From Aquisalimonas sp. (GTDB lineage: Bacteria > Pseudomonadota > Gammaproteobacteria > Nitrococcales > Aquisalimonadaceae), in the NCBI GenBank assembly GCA_007127625.1, contig SKYZ01000220.1, forward strand, positions 1 through 6,253: DNA of 6,253 nucleotides. Reading direction: 5' to 3'. The notes under the pieces were generated by a model that had not been told where the DNA came from, searched no databases, and saw nothing but the letters and a program-made list of their open reading frames with translations. The position numbers were made by a program, and so were the translations under genes. Shown piece after piece: positions 1 to 6,253 of this stretch (position 1 is its first letter; each line of letters opens with the position of its first letter).

Positions 1-2
1 CG

Positions 3-248
3 GGGCTGGAATTCGAACTTTTCCGGCCGCAGAGCACCCGGGAGCGGGAGTTCTACGCGGAAATGCCCATCGACATCGAGGTCCGCGGCCACTACCACGA
101 GTTCGGACGCTTCGTCAGCGGCGTAGCCAATCTGCCCCGCATTGTCACGCTGCACGATGTCACCATCACCGACGGTGGCGGCGACAACGGCGAACTGACC
201 ATGCGGGCCACCGCACGTACGTACTGGTACCTGGAGGAGGGCGAATGA
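3..248 (+). CDS. pilO: Type IV pilus inner-membrane assembly protein PilO, C-terminal part (5' end outside window)
   Basis: The frame is open from the window edge and gives 81 residues before TGA, so only the C-terminal portion of a protein usually near 200 residues is present. Visible PilO hallmarks are the GLEFELFRPQ strand, the FYAEMPIDIEVRGHYHEFGRFVSGVANLPRIVTLHD block and the terminal TYWYLEE tail, matching the C-terminal ferredoxin-like domain of the family. In known systems PilO pairs with PilN in the periplasm and binds PilP, forming the alignment complex between the cytoplasmic motor and the PilQ secretin. The N-terminal membrane helix and coiled coil lie upstream and cannot be checked. 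An internal ATG at 63 lies inside the conserved domain and is not a real start. The TGA overlaps the pilP start, so the two are co-transcribed and probably translationally coupled. Confidence 0.93.
   Translation, partial: GLEFELFRPQSTREREFYAEMPIDIEVRGHYHEFGRFVSGVANLPRIVTLHDVTITDGGGDNGELTMRATARTYWYLEEGE
233..240 (+). promoter_or_regulatory. Ribosome binding site of pilP (GGAGGAGG)
   Basis: A near-perfect Shine-Dalgarno sequence, GGAGGAGG, lies inside the last codons of pilO. It is 4 nt before the first ATG (245) and 7 nt before the second (248) of the ATGATG pair. The spacing favours the second ATG as the main start, which would shorten PilP by one residue. Both starts give the same lipoprotein. 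Confidence 0.7.
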
Positions 249-799
249 TGGAGCAACGCACCTCCCGGCCCATGAGCGCCTCCGGCCTGATCCTGGCCCT
301 GCTGGCAGCAGGCAGCGTGCTGCTGGCGGGCTGCACCCGGGACACGGATGACCTGGAGGCGTACATCGAGGAAATCCATGCGCGCCCGGCTCAGGCGCTG
401 GACCCGGTCCCGGAACCGGAACCGGCACGCAGTCATCGGTACCCCGATTTCGACATCCGCGATCCTTTCGCCCAGCTCAGCTTCGCCGAGCCGGACGACG
501 AAACCGAGGATGTCGCGGACGGACCCAGCCCGGATCGCGACCGTGCCCGGGAACCGCTGGAGCGGTTCGAACTGGACTCCATGCGCATGACGGGGATCCT
601 CGAGCAGGATGGCCAGCGCTGGGCCCTGATACGGGACCCGGGCGGCACGATCCATCGGGTCCAGGAGGGTAACTACCTGGGCCAGAATCACGGCGAGATT
701 CAGCAGATCACAGAGCAGCGCGTTGACGTCCTGGAGCTGGTTCCTGCCCAGGAAGGCGGCTGGCGCGAGCGCGAAGCCTCGCTGACAACACGAGAATAA
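245..799 (+). CDS. pilP: Type IV pilus assembly lipoprotein PilP
   Basis: The 184-residue product matches PilP in length and layout. A lipoprotein signal peptide (hydrophobic stretch about residues 14-28) ends in the lipobox LAGC, with C30 the lipidated residue. Thr at +2 is not the E. coli inner-membrane retention signal, so sorting cannot be settled from sequence. Next come the PilP segment YIEEIHARPAQALDPVP (40-56), a PEPEP run (56-60) and a conserved DIRDPF element (70-75) that fits the PilO/PilN-binding region. After an acidic, probably disordered linker (82-103) comes the C-terminal beta-sandwich 'HR' domain, with LDSMRMTG, GNYLGQN (142-148), the GEIQQI strand and GGWRER (171-176). In known systems this domain contacts the N0 domain of PilQ. 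The start overlaps the pilO stop, and ATG 245 or 248 is possible. pilQ follows 20 nt downstream. Confidence 0.96.
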   Translation: MMEQRTSRPMSASGLILALLAAGSVLLAGCTRDTDDLEAYIEEIHARPAQALDPVPEPEPARSHRYPDFDIRDPFAQLSFAEPDDETEDVADGPSPDRDRAREPLERFELDSMRMTGILEQDGQRWALIRDPGGTIHRVQEGNYLGQNHGEIQQITEQRVDVLELVPAQEGGWREREASLTTRE

Positions 800-819
800 G
801 GCAGAGGGAGTCGACCACC

Positions 820-2997
820 ATGACGAGGTTTGCAACGGGCACGGCGTGGAATAATGCCACCACCAGGGGGCGCAGCGGCGCGGGCGGGCGTCTCGGCGGA
901 CGCCTCATGGCCCTGGCGGCCGGCCTGCTTCTTGTGGGCGAGGCGCTGGCGGAAAACGCCCTGCGTGACATCAGCTATTCCACGCTACCGGGCAACCGCA
1001 TCCAGATCTCCATGGAGCTGGAGAACGCCCCGGAGGATCCCAGCAGTTTCACCATCGATGACCCCGCGCGGATCACCTTCGATTTCCCCGGGACGCGGAA
1101 CCGCCTGGACGAGCGCAGCATGCGTATCGGGGTCGGCAACGTCGAAGGGGTATCCACGGCCGAGGCCGACGGGCGTACCCGGGTGGTGCTGAACCTCTCC
1201 GAGATGACCGAGTACGACTACGAGGTCGACGGCAATACGTTCCACGTATTTCTCGGCGGTCGCCCGGATAGCGTGGCGCGTACCGAGCGTCGGGAGACAG
1301 CGCCGCGAGACGCGGAGATGATCGGCGCCGACGACGCCCAGGAAGCCCCGAGGGGCAGCGCCCTTGAAGACATCGACTTCCAGCGGGGGCCGGACGGTAC
1401 GGGACGGGTGGTCATCGACATGAGCGACGCCCGGGTGCCCGTGGATCTACGCCGCAGCCGTGGCCGCATCGAGGCGCGCTTCCGTGACACCGAAGTGCCT
1501 GAACGCCTCCAGCGGCGCCTCAACGTGGTCGACTTCGCCACGCCGGTGGAGACCATCGAGACGCGCCAGGATGGCAGTGACACGGTCATGCGTATCCAGC
1601 CCATCGAGGGCGAGGATTACGACTACATGGGGTACCAGGCCGGGAACCAGTTCACCGTGGAATTCCGGCCGATCACGGAAGAAGAACGCGAAGCCGAGGA
1701 ACCCGAATACACCGGCGACCGGCTTTCCCTGAACTTCCAGGACATCGAGGTACGCTCGGTCCTGCAGTTGATCGCCGATTTCACCGGTATGAACGTGGTG
1801 GTCAGCGACTCGGTGACCGGCAACATCACCCTGCGCTTGCAGAACGTGCCCTGGGACCAGGCACTGGATATCATCCTGCAGACCCAGGGCCTGGACAAAC
1901 GCGTCTCCGGCAATGTGATGCTGGTGGGTCCGGCGGAGCAAATCGCCGCCCGGGAGCGTCAGCAGATGGAGGCCGAGCGGGAACGTGAGGAGATGGCGCC
2001 CCTGCGCTCAGAGTTCTTCGAGATCAACTACGCCACCGCCAATGACCTGGCCAATCTGATCCGCTCCGAAGAGACATCGCTGCTGTCGAGCCGTGGCCAG
2101 GTGACCATCGACGAGCGCACCAACACCCTGATCATCCGGGACACCGACGAGAACCTGTCCAGCATCCGCTCGCTGGTCAACCGTCTGGACGTGCCGGTGA
2201 GACAGGTGCTCATCGAATCCCGGATCGTCATCGCCAATGACGATTTCAGTCGCGACCTGGGTGTGCGCTTCGGTGCGAGCGGACGCGATACCAGCGCCGG
2301 GGTTAACCGGGACGATGGGACCGGCGTGGTCGGCGGCGGCACTGCAGGGGGTGGTCTCGTGGGCGGTGGCACCGGCTTTACCGGGGCCGACGGTCAGGAA
2401 GGCATGCTAGTGGACCTGCCCGTGGACAATGCCGCCGGCTCCGTCGGCCTGGCGGTGGGCCGCATCGGCGACCGCCTGCTGCAGCTGGAACTCTCCGCCA
2501 TGGAGACGGAAGGCCGCGGTGAAGTGGTCTCCAGCCCGCGGGTGATCACCTCGAACCAGAAAACGGCGAGCATCCGCCAGGGCGTGGAAATCCCGTACCA
2601 GGAGGCCACGGCCAGCGGCGCCACCAACGTCTCCTTCCAGGAAGCTCTCCTGGCGCTGGACGTGACCCCGCAGATCACCCCGGATGACCGCATCATCATG
2701 GATCTGGAGGTGAGCCAGGACACCGTCGGCGAAGTGTTCGCCGGGGTGCCCAGCATCGACACCCAGTCGGTGACCACCCAGGTTCTGGTGGACAACGGCG
2801 AGACCGTGGTGCTTGGCGGCATCTACGAGCGGGAGCGGCGACAGCAGGAATCCCGGGTGCCGTTCTTCGGTTCCCTGCCCGCAGTGGGCTGGCTGTTCCG
2901 CAACCGCTCGGCGGTGGACGAGAACAGCGAGCTTCTGATCTTCGTCACACCTCGGATCCTGCAGGAGAGTCTCAGCGGCGACAGCGTGCCGCGCTGA
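820..2997 (+). CDS. pilQ: Type IV pilus outer-membrane secretin PilQ
   Basis: This 725-residue protein has the full PilQ architecture. A signal peptide with an unusually long N-region has its hydrophobic core at about 29-40 and likely cleavage after ALA (A44). Two peptidoglycan-binding AMIN domains (about 48-147 and 181-285) follow, separated by an acidic linker. A second acidic linker (287-300) leads to the secretin/TonB N-terminal N0 domain (301-376), the N1 domain (398-460) and the secretin beta-barrel domain (about 460-714). Barrel landmarks are VVSSPRV (569-575), the VPFFGSLPAVGWLFR signature (680-694) and the terminal SELLIFVTPRIL. A glycine-rich loop lies at 500-525. In known systems the protein forms a multimeric outer-membrane pore for the pilus, docked on PilP. 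ATG 820 is chosen because AGAGGGAG (803-810) lies 9 nt upstream. The alternative ATG 907 would leave a signal peptide without a positively charged N-region. Length is typical, with no truncation. Confidence 0.97.
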   Translation: MTRFATGTAWNNATTRGRSGAGGRLGGRLMALAAGLLLVGEALAENALRDISYSTLPGNRIQISMELENAPEDPSSFTIDDPARITFDFPGTRNRLDERSMRIGVGNVEGVSTAEADGRTRVVLNLSEMTEYDYEVDGNTFHVFLGGRPDSVARTERRETAPRDAEMIGADDAQEAPRGSALEDIDFQRGPDGTGRVVIDMSDARVPVDLRRSRGRIEARFRDTEVPERLQRRLNVVDFATPVETIETRQDGSDTVMRIQPIEGEDYDYMGYQAGNQFTVEFRPITEEEREAEEPEYTGDRLSLNFQDIEVRSVLQLIADFTGMNVVVSDSVTGNITLRLQNVPWDQALDIILQTQGLDKRVSGNVMLVGPAEQIAARERQQMEAEREREEMAPLRSEFFEINYATANDLANLIRSEETSLLSSRGQVTIDERTNTLIIRDTDENLSSIRSLVNRLDVPVRQVLIESRIVIANDDFSRDLGVRFGASGRDTSAGVNRDDGTGVVGGGTAGGGLVGGGTGFTGADGQEGMLVDLPVDNAAGSVGLAVGRIGDRLLQLELSAMETEGRGEVVSSPRVITSNQKTASIRQGVEIPYQEATASGATNVSFQEALLALDVTPQITPDDRIIMDLEVSQDTVGEVFAGVPSIDTQSVTTQVLVDNGETVVLGGIYERERRQQESRVPFFGSLPAVGWLFRNRSAVDENSELLIFVTPRILQESLSGDSVPR

Positions 2998-3013
2998 TCC
3001 GTGACCGAATGCA

Positions 3014-3056
3014 GCAGCCCCCGGGTGCTCGTGCCCCCGGGGGCTGCGTTGCTTCT
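3014..3056 (+). terminator. Hairpin after pilQ, probable intrinsic terminator of the pil operon
   Basis: A perfect 12-bp GC-rich inverted repeat pairs GCAGCCCCCGGG (3014-3025) with CCCGGGGGCTGC (3036-3047) around a 10-nt loop, starting 17 nt after the pilQ stop. The 3' side continues GTTGCTTCT, a broken and weak T-tract. The stem is strong, but termination may be partial and allow read-through into aroK. The stem is symmetric, but no converging gene exists here. The rest of the 134-nt gap before aroK (3057-3131) shows no convincing promoter. Confidence 0.7.
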
Positions 3057-3131
3057 GGCACCGTGACTCTTCAACATCCTCTCCACAGACGGTAGGCTTC
3101 CCTCTCCCCTGGTCGTCCGGATCGCAGCGGC

Positions 3132-3656
3132 ATGGACCCATCCCGGCACATCGTACTCATCGGCCCCATGGGGGCCGGCAAGTCCACCATCGGCAAACGG
3201 CTCGCCCGCGACACGGGACGTGCGTTCATCGACAGTGACCAGGTCATCCGCGAGCGCACCGGCGTGGAGATCGCGCGGATCTTCGACGTGGAAGGAGAAG
3301 CCGGCTTCCGGCAGCGTGAAAAGGACGCCATCGCCGACCTCCTGCAAGAGCCACCCTGCGTTCTCGCCACCGGCGGCGGCGCGGTGCTGGACGCAGACAC
3401 GCGCACCCGTCTTCGAGATCAGGGCGTCGTGGTGTACCTGGAAACGTCGGTGGCGGAGCAGCTGCGCCGCACAGGCAAGGACAAGCGGCGACCGTTGCTG
3501 CACACTGACAACCCACGGGAACGCCTCGAGACACTAATGGCGGAACGCCAGCCCCTGTACGAGGCAACCGCGCACATCACCGTCAGCACCGATCGCGGAT
3601 CCATCGGCCAGATGGTTCAACGCATCATGGCCGCCCTCGAGGATCACCCGGCATGA
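3132..3656 (+). CDS. aroK: Shikimate kinase
   Basis: The 174-residue protein phosphorylates shikimate to shikimate 3-phosphate with ATP, the fifth step of chorismate synthesis, in the cytosol. It carries the Walker A loop GPMGAGKST (11-19) and the substrate-site DSD pair D34/D36. R60 lies in the GFRQRE segment and GGG at 81-83, both positions that bind shikimate in the family. The flexible lid contains RRPLL with R120, and the ERQPLY motif has R139. Length is normal for AroK/AroL. ATG 3132 is the only plausible start: an in-frame TAG lies at 3093, no other start codon lies between, and the Walker loop begins at residue 11. The ribosome binding site is poor (no clear GGAG upstream). AroK rather than AroL is inferred from the pilQ-aroK-aroB context. 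The stop overlaps the aroB start by 4 nt (ATGA). Confidence 0.97.
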   Translation: MDPSRHIVLIGPMGAGKSTIGKRLARDTGRAFIDSDQVIRERTGVEIARIFDVEGEAGFRQREKDAIADLLQEPPCVLATGGGAVLDADTRTRLRDQGVVVYLETSVAEQLRRTGKDKRRPLLHTDNPRERLETLMAERQPLYEATAHITVSTDRGSIGQMVQRIMAALEDHPA

Positions 3657-4765
3657 GCAACGCAGGCGCCCCGAAACCCGCTCACCGCCTCACAGTCGCC
3701 CTGGGTGACCGCAGCTACCCCATCATTATCGGATCGGGGCAGCTCAGCAACAGCGACGAATTGACGAGCTGGCTACCCGGGCGTCAGGCGCTGTTGGTGA
3801 CCAATGAAACCGTGGCGCCGCTTTACCTGGAGACTGTACTGCGCAGCCTGGATGGCAAACACACGCAGACCCTGACGCTACCTGACGGCGAGGCCCACAA
3901 GACCGTGGCCAGTTGCGAGAAGGTCTGGGACTGCCTGCTGGAGCAACGCTTCGAGCGCAGCTGCACCGTCATCGCCCTGGGTGGCGGCGTGATCGGCGAT
4001 CTTGCCGGATTTGCCGCCGCGGCGTACCAGCGTGGTGTCGCCTTCGTGCAGATCCCGACCACCCTCCTGGCACAGGTGGACTCCTCCGTGGGTGGCAAGA
4101 CCGGGGTCAATCACCCGCTGGGCAAGAACATGATCGGGGCCTTCCATCAGCCCCGGGGCGTCATCGCCGACACCAGCGTGCTGACCACTCTGCCGGAGAG
4201 GGAAATCTCTGCCGGGCTCGCCGAGGTCATCAAGTACGGGTTGATCCGCGACGCGGAATTCTTCGCCTGGCTGGAAACGAACATCGACGCCCTGATAGCC
4301 CGGGACGAACAGACGCTGGCCTACGCCATTGAGCGCTCGTGCGCCAACAAGGCCGCCGTGGTGGCGGCGGATGAACGCGAACAGGGCGTGCGCGCCACCC
4401 TGAACCTGGGCCACACATTCGGCCACGCCATCGAGACGGCCACGGGGTACAGCAGCTGGCTGCACGGCGAGGCGGTGGGCGCAGGCATCGCCATGGCCGC
4501 CCATCTGGCGCACAGCATGGACTGGCTGACCACCGAGGACCAGGCGCGCGTGCAGAAGTTGCTCCGGCGCGCCCACCTCCCTGTCGCGCCCCCGGCCGGG
4601 ATCTCCAGCCAGCGCTTCCTGGAACTGATGGCCGTGGACAAGAAGGCGCAGGACGGTCGGATACGCCTGGTCCTGCAGCACGGCATCGGCCACGCGACGG
4701 TCACCGATGAGGTGCCGGAAGCAACGCTTCGTGCCACTCTGGACCATTTCACCGGGGGGCAGTGA
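3653..4765 (+). CDS. aroB: 3-dehydroquinate synthase
   Basis: The 370-residue protein converts DAHP to 3-dehydroquinate, the second step of the shikimate pathway, using NAD and a divalent metal. Family motifs appear in order: PDGEAHK (E80, K83) at the nucleotide site, GGGVIGD (110-116), [15 protein letters not shown] (136-150, with D143 and K149), [10 protein letters not shown] (158-167) and AEVIKYG. The expected metal ligands are E191, H254 in NLGHTFGH and H271 in LHGE, assigned by analogy with the characterised Aspergillus enzyme. H258 is the conserved second His of the GHTFGH motif. All key residues are present and the length is typical. ATG 3653 overlaps the aroK TGA, and GAGG (3639-3642) lies 10 nt upstream. 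The pair is almost certainly one transcript, and translation is probably coupled. Confidence 0.97.
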   Translation: MSNAGAPKPAHRLTVALGDRSYPIIIGSGQLSNSDELTSWLPGRQALLVTNETVAPLYLETVLRSLDGKHTQTLTLPDGEAHKTVASCEKVWDCLLEQRFERSCTVIALGGGVIGDLAGFAAAAYQRGVAFVQIPTTLLAQVDSSVGGKTGVNHPLGKNMIGAFHQPRGVIADTSVLTTLPEREISAGLAEVIKYGLIRDAEFFAWLETNIDALIARDEQTLAYAIERSCANKAAVVAADEREQGVRATLNLGHTFGHAIETATGYSSWLHGEAVGAGIAMAAHLAHSMDWLTTEDQARVQKLLRRAHLPVAPPAGISSQRFLELMAVDKKAQDGRIRLVLQHGIGHATVTDEVPEATLRATLDHFTGGQ

Positions 4766-4768
4766 ACC

Positions 4769-5935
4769 GTGGCGACCCCGGAGGCGCGACCACTTGCCCG
4801 GTACGCCGCCGACCCGGCCAACAGCCGCGGACGGATCCACGCGGAGGACGAGGCAACGTTCCGCAACCCTTTCCAGCGGGATCGGGACCGGATCATTCAC
4901 GCCTCGGCATTCCGGCGGCTGGAGTACAAGACCCAGGTCTTCATCAATCACGAGGGCGATCTGTTCCGCACGCGGCTGACCCACACCCTGGAGGTATGCC
5001 AGATCGCCCGGACCATTGCCCGGGCGCTGGATCTCAACGAGGATCTCACCGAGGCCATCACCCTCGCCCACGATCTGGGCCACACGCCCTTCGGTCACGC
5101 AGGCCAGGATGCCCTGAACGCCTGCATGGCCGACCACGGTGGCTTCGAACATAACCTGCAGTCACTGCGGGTGGTGGATGTGCTGGAACAGCGCTACGCT
5201 CGCTTCGACGGCCTCAATCTGACCTACGAAACCCGGGAAGGGATTCTCAAGCACTGCTCCCGGACCAATGCCCGCGCTCTGGGCGCCCTGGGCGAGCGTT
5301 TCCTCAACCGCACCCAGCCCGGGCTGGAAGCCCAGCTCGCCAACCTGGCCGACGAGGTGGCCTACAACAGTCACGATGTGGACGACGGTCTGCGTGCCGG
5401 CCTCCTCGCCCTGGAGGATCTTGAGCACCTGGGTCTTCTTGGTCGGCTGCTGGCGGAAGTGCGCTCGACCTATCCGGACATCGATCGCCGGCGCCTCATC
5501 TACGAGACCGTGCGCCGCATGATCGCCACCCAGGTGGGCGACATCATCAACACGACCAGCGACACCCTGCGGCGCGAGACTCCTGGCAGCGTGGATGACG
5601 TCCGCGCCGGCACGGACCCCATGCTCCGGTTCAGTAACGGCATGCAGCAGGATCATCTGGAGCTGAAGCGGTTCCTGTTCACCGCCCTCTATCGCCACCA
5701 CCGCGTCTACCGCATGGCAGAGAAGGCGAAGCGCACGATCACTGGGCTGTTCCAGGCATTTACCGATGACCCGGCGCTGATGCCGCCGCAGCACTACGAA
5801 CAAAGCCGCGCGCTGGAAGCAACCGATGGCGATGCCGGCCGCGCTCGTGCCGTTGCCGACTACATCGCCGGCATGACGGACCGCTACGCCATCGACGAGC
5901 ATGGCCGTCTTTTCGACCCGCGACGCCTGACCTGA
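4769..5935 (+). CDS. dgt: dGTPase-like HD-domain deoxynucleoside triphosphate triphosphohydrolase
   Basis: The 388-residue product belongs to the dGTPase-like HD phosphohydrolases, closer to the shorter 'dGTPase-like' branch than to E. coli Dgt (about 505 residues). These enzymes split dNTPs into deoxynucleoside and triphosphate. The N-terminal signature [20 protein letters not shown] begins at residue 35. The metal-binding HD set is complete: H72 in RTRLTH, H101-D102 in [10 protein letters not shown], and D195 in [19 protein letters not shown] (126-135) and ETREGILKH are also family-typical. The start is GTG 4769, 3 nt after the aroB stop. A G-run (4754-4759) about 9 nt upstream is the only ribosome-binding-like sequence, so translation may depend on coupling to aroB. 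The family assignment is secure. Substrate preference and allosteric control by dNTPs cannot be read from sequence, so the symbol dgt is used in the family sense. Confidence 0.93.
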   Translation: MATPEARPLARYAADPANSRGRIHAEDEATFRNPFQRDRDRIIHASAFRRLEYKTQVFINHEGDLFRTRLTHTLEVCQIARTIARALDLNEDLTEAITLAHDLGHTPFGHAGQDALNACMADHGGFEHNLQSLRVVDVLEQRYARFDGLNLTYETREGILKHCSRTNARALGALGERFLNRTQPGLEAQLANLADEVAYNSHDVDDGLRAGLLALEDLEHLGLLGRLLAEVRSTYPDIDRRRLIYETVRRMIATQVGDIINTTSDTLRRETPGSVDDVRAGTDPMLRFSNGMQQDHLELKRFLFTALYRHHRVYRMAEKAKRTITGLFQAFTDDPALMPPQHYEQSRALEATDGDAGRARAVADYIAGMTDRYAIDEHGRLFDPRRLT

Positions 5936-5989
5936 GGGCACTTCCAGCGCCCTGCACCGCGAACGAGAGCGCCCCGGCACCAGCCTCAT

Positions 5990-6018
5990 TTGTCCACCCC
6001 ACCCCAACACGCTATACT
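5990..6018 (+). promoter_or_regulatory. Probable sigma-70 promoter for gltB
   Basis: A -35 box TTGTCC (5990-5995, 4 of 6 consensus bases) and a -10 box TATACT (6013-6018, 5 of 6) are separated by exactly 17 bp. Transcription would begin near 6024-6026, leaving a leader of about 128 nt before the gltB start. The surrounding 5960-6030 stretch is visibly more AT-rich than the neighbouring genes. No repressor or activator site (Lrp, NtrC, ArgR type) could be identified with confidence. Upstream, at 5935-5953, an imperfect short hairpin without a T-tract overlaps the dgt stop. Confidence 0.65.
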
Positions 6019-6041
6019 GTTTGGCCCTTTGCCCCACGGAT

Positions 6042-6116
6042 GGAGGCGGTTGCGCGCCGGTTCGGATGGTGCGCGGCTATTGGCCTGCCCTCGGCTGTTG
6101 CAGGCGGCGCTCCTCC
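6042..6116 (+). promoter_or_regulatory. Potentially structured leader RNA upstream of gltB
   Basis: The predicted leader can be drawn as a three-way junction. An outer stem pairs GGAGG (6042-6046) with CCTCC (6112-6116). A first hairpin pairs 6049-6058 with 6068-6077 (10 pairs including three G-U). A second hairpin pairs GCCTGC (6083-6088) with GCAGGC (6100-6105). No T-run follows, so it does not look like a terminator-type attenuator, and it matches no riboswitch class I recognise. GC-rich DNA forms such stems easily by chance, so this is a candidate only. Confidence 0.25.
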
Positions 6117-6139
6117 CCGGACGACATTAACCATCACGC

Positions 6140-6144
6140 AGAGG
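6140..6144 (+). promoter_or_regulatory. Ribosome binding site deciding the TTG start of gltB
   Basis: AGAGG lies 8 nt before TTG 6153, ideal spacing. There is no in-frame ATG or GTG between here and the conserved EKDNCGFG motif, so this site is the main support for a TTG start. Confidence 0.6.
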
Positions 6145-6152
6145 CATTCCCC

Positions 6153-6253
6153 TTGAGATACGAGAACGCTGACAGGCCGACGCTGTATCGGCCGAGCTTC
6201 GAGAAGGACAACTGCGGGTTCGGATTGATCGCGCACATGGACGGGCAGCCCAG
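6153..6253 (+). CDS. gltB: Glutamate synthase (NADPH) large subunit, N-terminus only (3' end outside window)
   Basis: Only 33 complete codons are present, but they include the highly conserved FEKDNCGFGLIAHMDGQP motif that opens the glutaminase domain of GltB. C21 of this reading is the expected Ntn-hydrolase nucleophile, exposed when the propeptide (here 20 residues) is removed. The subunit transfers the amide nitrogen of glutamine to 2-oxoglutarate to form glutamate, working with GltD in ammonia assimilation. The start is TTG 6153, supported by AGAGG upstream and the absence of an in-frame ATG or GTG. The resulting propeptide is shorter than the 36 residues or so of the Azospirillum enzyme. 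The gene has its own probable promoter and is separated by 217 nt from dgt, so it is likely a distinct transcription unit. Confidence 0.92.
   Translation, partial: MRYENADRPTLYRPSFEKDNCGFGLIAHMDGQP

Larger units (their letters stand above)
6040..6156 (+). other. Candidate 38-codon upstream open frame overlapping the gltB start (unproven)
   Basis: An ATG at 6040, about 15 nt after the predicted transcription start, opens a frame that runs uninterrupted to TGA at 6154-6156. That stop overlaps the proposed gltB TTG start in the sequence TTGA. The product would begin MEAVARRFGW and end TQRHSP. There is no clear Shine-Dalgarno sequence before it. GC at third codon positions is 24 of 37, against 31 of 37 for the first 37 codons of aroK, so codon use does not support coding. 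There is no run of Glu, Gln or other regulatory codons as in a classic attenuator peptide. It may be chance. Confidence 0.15.

Noticed and set aside
63..248. A separate 61-residue gene starting at ATG 63
   Set aside because: The frame is open to the window edge and the upstream codons (GLEFELFRPQ) are conserved PilO sequence, so this is an internal Met of pilO.
405..425. Tandem GGAACC-type hexamer repeat in pilP
   Set aside because: Only about two copies, encoding a PEPEP linker. This is common in periplasmic proteins and not evidence of a repeat element.
92..835. Minus-strand open frame of 247 codons opposite pilO-pilP
   Set aside because: Shadow of clearly conserved + strand genes, with no family motif and no supporting context.
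3070..3098. Possible aroK promoter, TTCAAC and TAGGCT with a 17-bp spacer
   Set aside because: Spacing is right but each box matches only about three of six consensus bases, which is close to chance.
2407..3503. Overlapping minus-strand frames opposite the end of pilQ and aroK
   Set aside because: They run through the pilQ hairpin and both conserved genes, and their translations resemble no protein family I know.
3878..5152. Minus-strand open frame of 424 codons opposite aroB and dgt
   Set aside because: It lies antisense to two genes with complete catalytic motifs and spans their junction. It shows no recognisable motif, and long antisense frames are expected in GC-rich DNA with strong third-position bias.
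5935..5953. Short imperfect hairpin at the end of dgt as a terminator
   Set aside because: Five pairs, an A-C mismatch, two more pairs and a 3-nt loop, with no T-run afterwards. Too weak to call.
5162..6037. Minus-strand open frame of 291 codons opposite dgt and the gltB promoter
   Set aside because: No recognisable domain, low-complexity His/Val/Gly/Arg-rich translation typical of an antisense shadow, and it covers the promoter region.

Overview
The window is a GC-rich chromosomal segment from a gammaproteobacterium. The gene order (pilO-pilP-pilQ, aroK-aroB, a dGTPase-like gene, gltB) and the protein sequences fit a Pseudomonas/Chromatiales-type lineage. Acid-rich linkers in PilP and PilQ would suit a halophilic or haloalkaliphilic member such as an Ectothiorhodospiraceae relative, but that placement is inference. 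All genes are on the + strand and coding is dense. No gene-free stretch reaches 300 bases.

Region 1 (3-2997) is the distal end of a type IV pilus assembly operon. It holds the C-terminal part of PilO, the complete lipoprotein PilP and the complete outer-membrane secretin PilQ. PilO and PilP belong to the inner-membrane alignment complex that connects to the PilQ pore, through which the pilus is extruded. pilO and pilP overlap and pilQ follows 20 nt later. A strong 12-bp hairpin just after pilQ probably ends or attenuates this unit.

Region 2 (3132-5935) is a tight three-gene unit. aroK (shikimate kinase) and aroB (3-dehydroquinate synthase) overlap by 4 nt, and a dGTPase-like HD-domain phosphohydrolase begins with GTG 3 nt after aroB. 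AroB and AroK catalyse steps 2 and 5 of the shikimate pathway to chorismate. The HD protein is metabolically separate, with a probable role in dNTP balance.

Region 3 (5936-6253) is a 217-nt gap and the first 33 codons of gltB, the glutamate synthase large subunit. The gap contains the best promoter-like sequence in the window (TTGTCC, 17-bp spacer, TATACT). It predicts a leader of about 128 nt that can be drawn as a three-way junction and that also contains a 38-codon open frame ending in a TTGA overlap with the gltB start. gltB appears to start at TTG, placing the catalytic Cys at position 21 after a short propeptide.

This is mostly ordinary housekeeping DNA. I see no mobile element, CRISPR array, tRNA, rRNA or defence system. 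The least explained part is the gltB leader.
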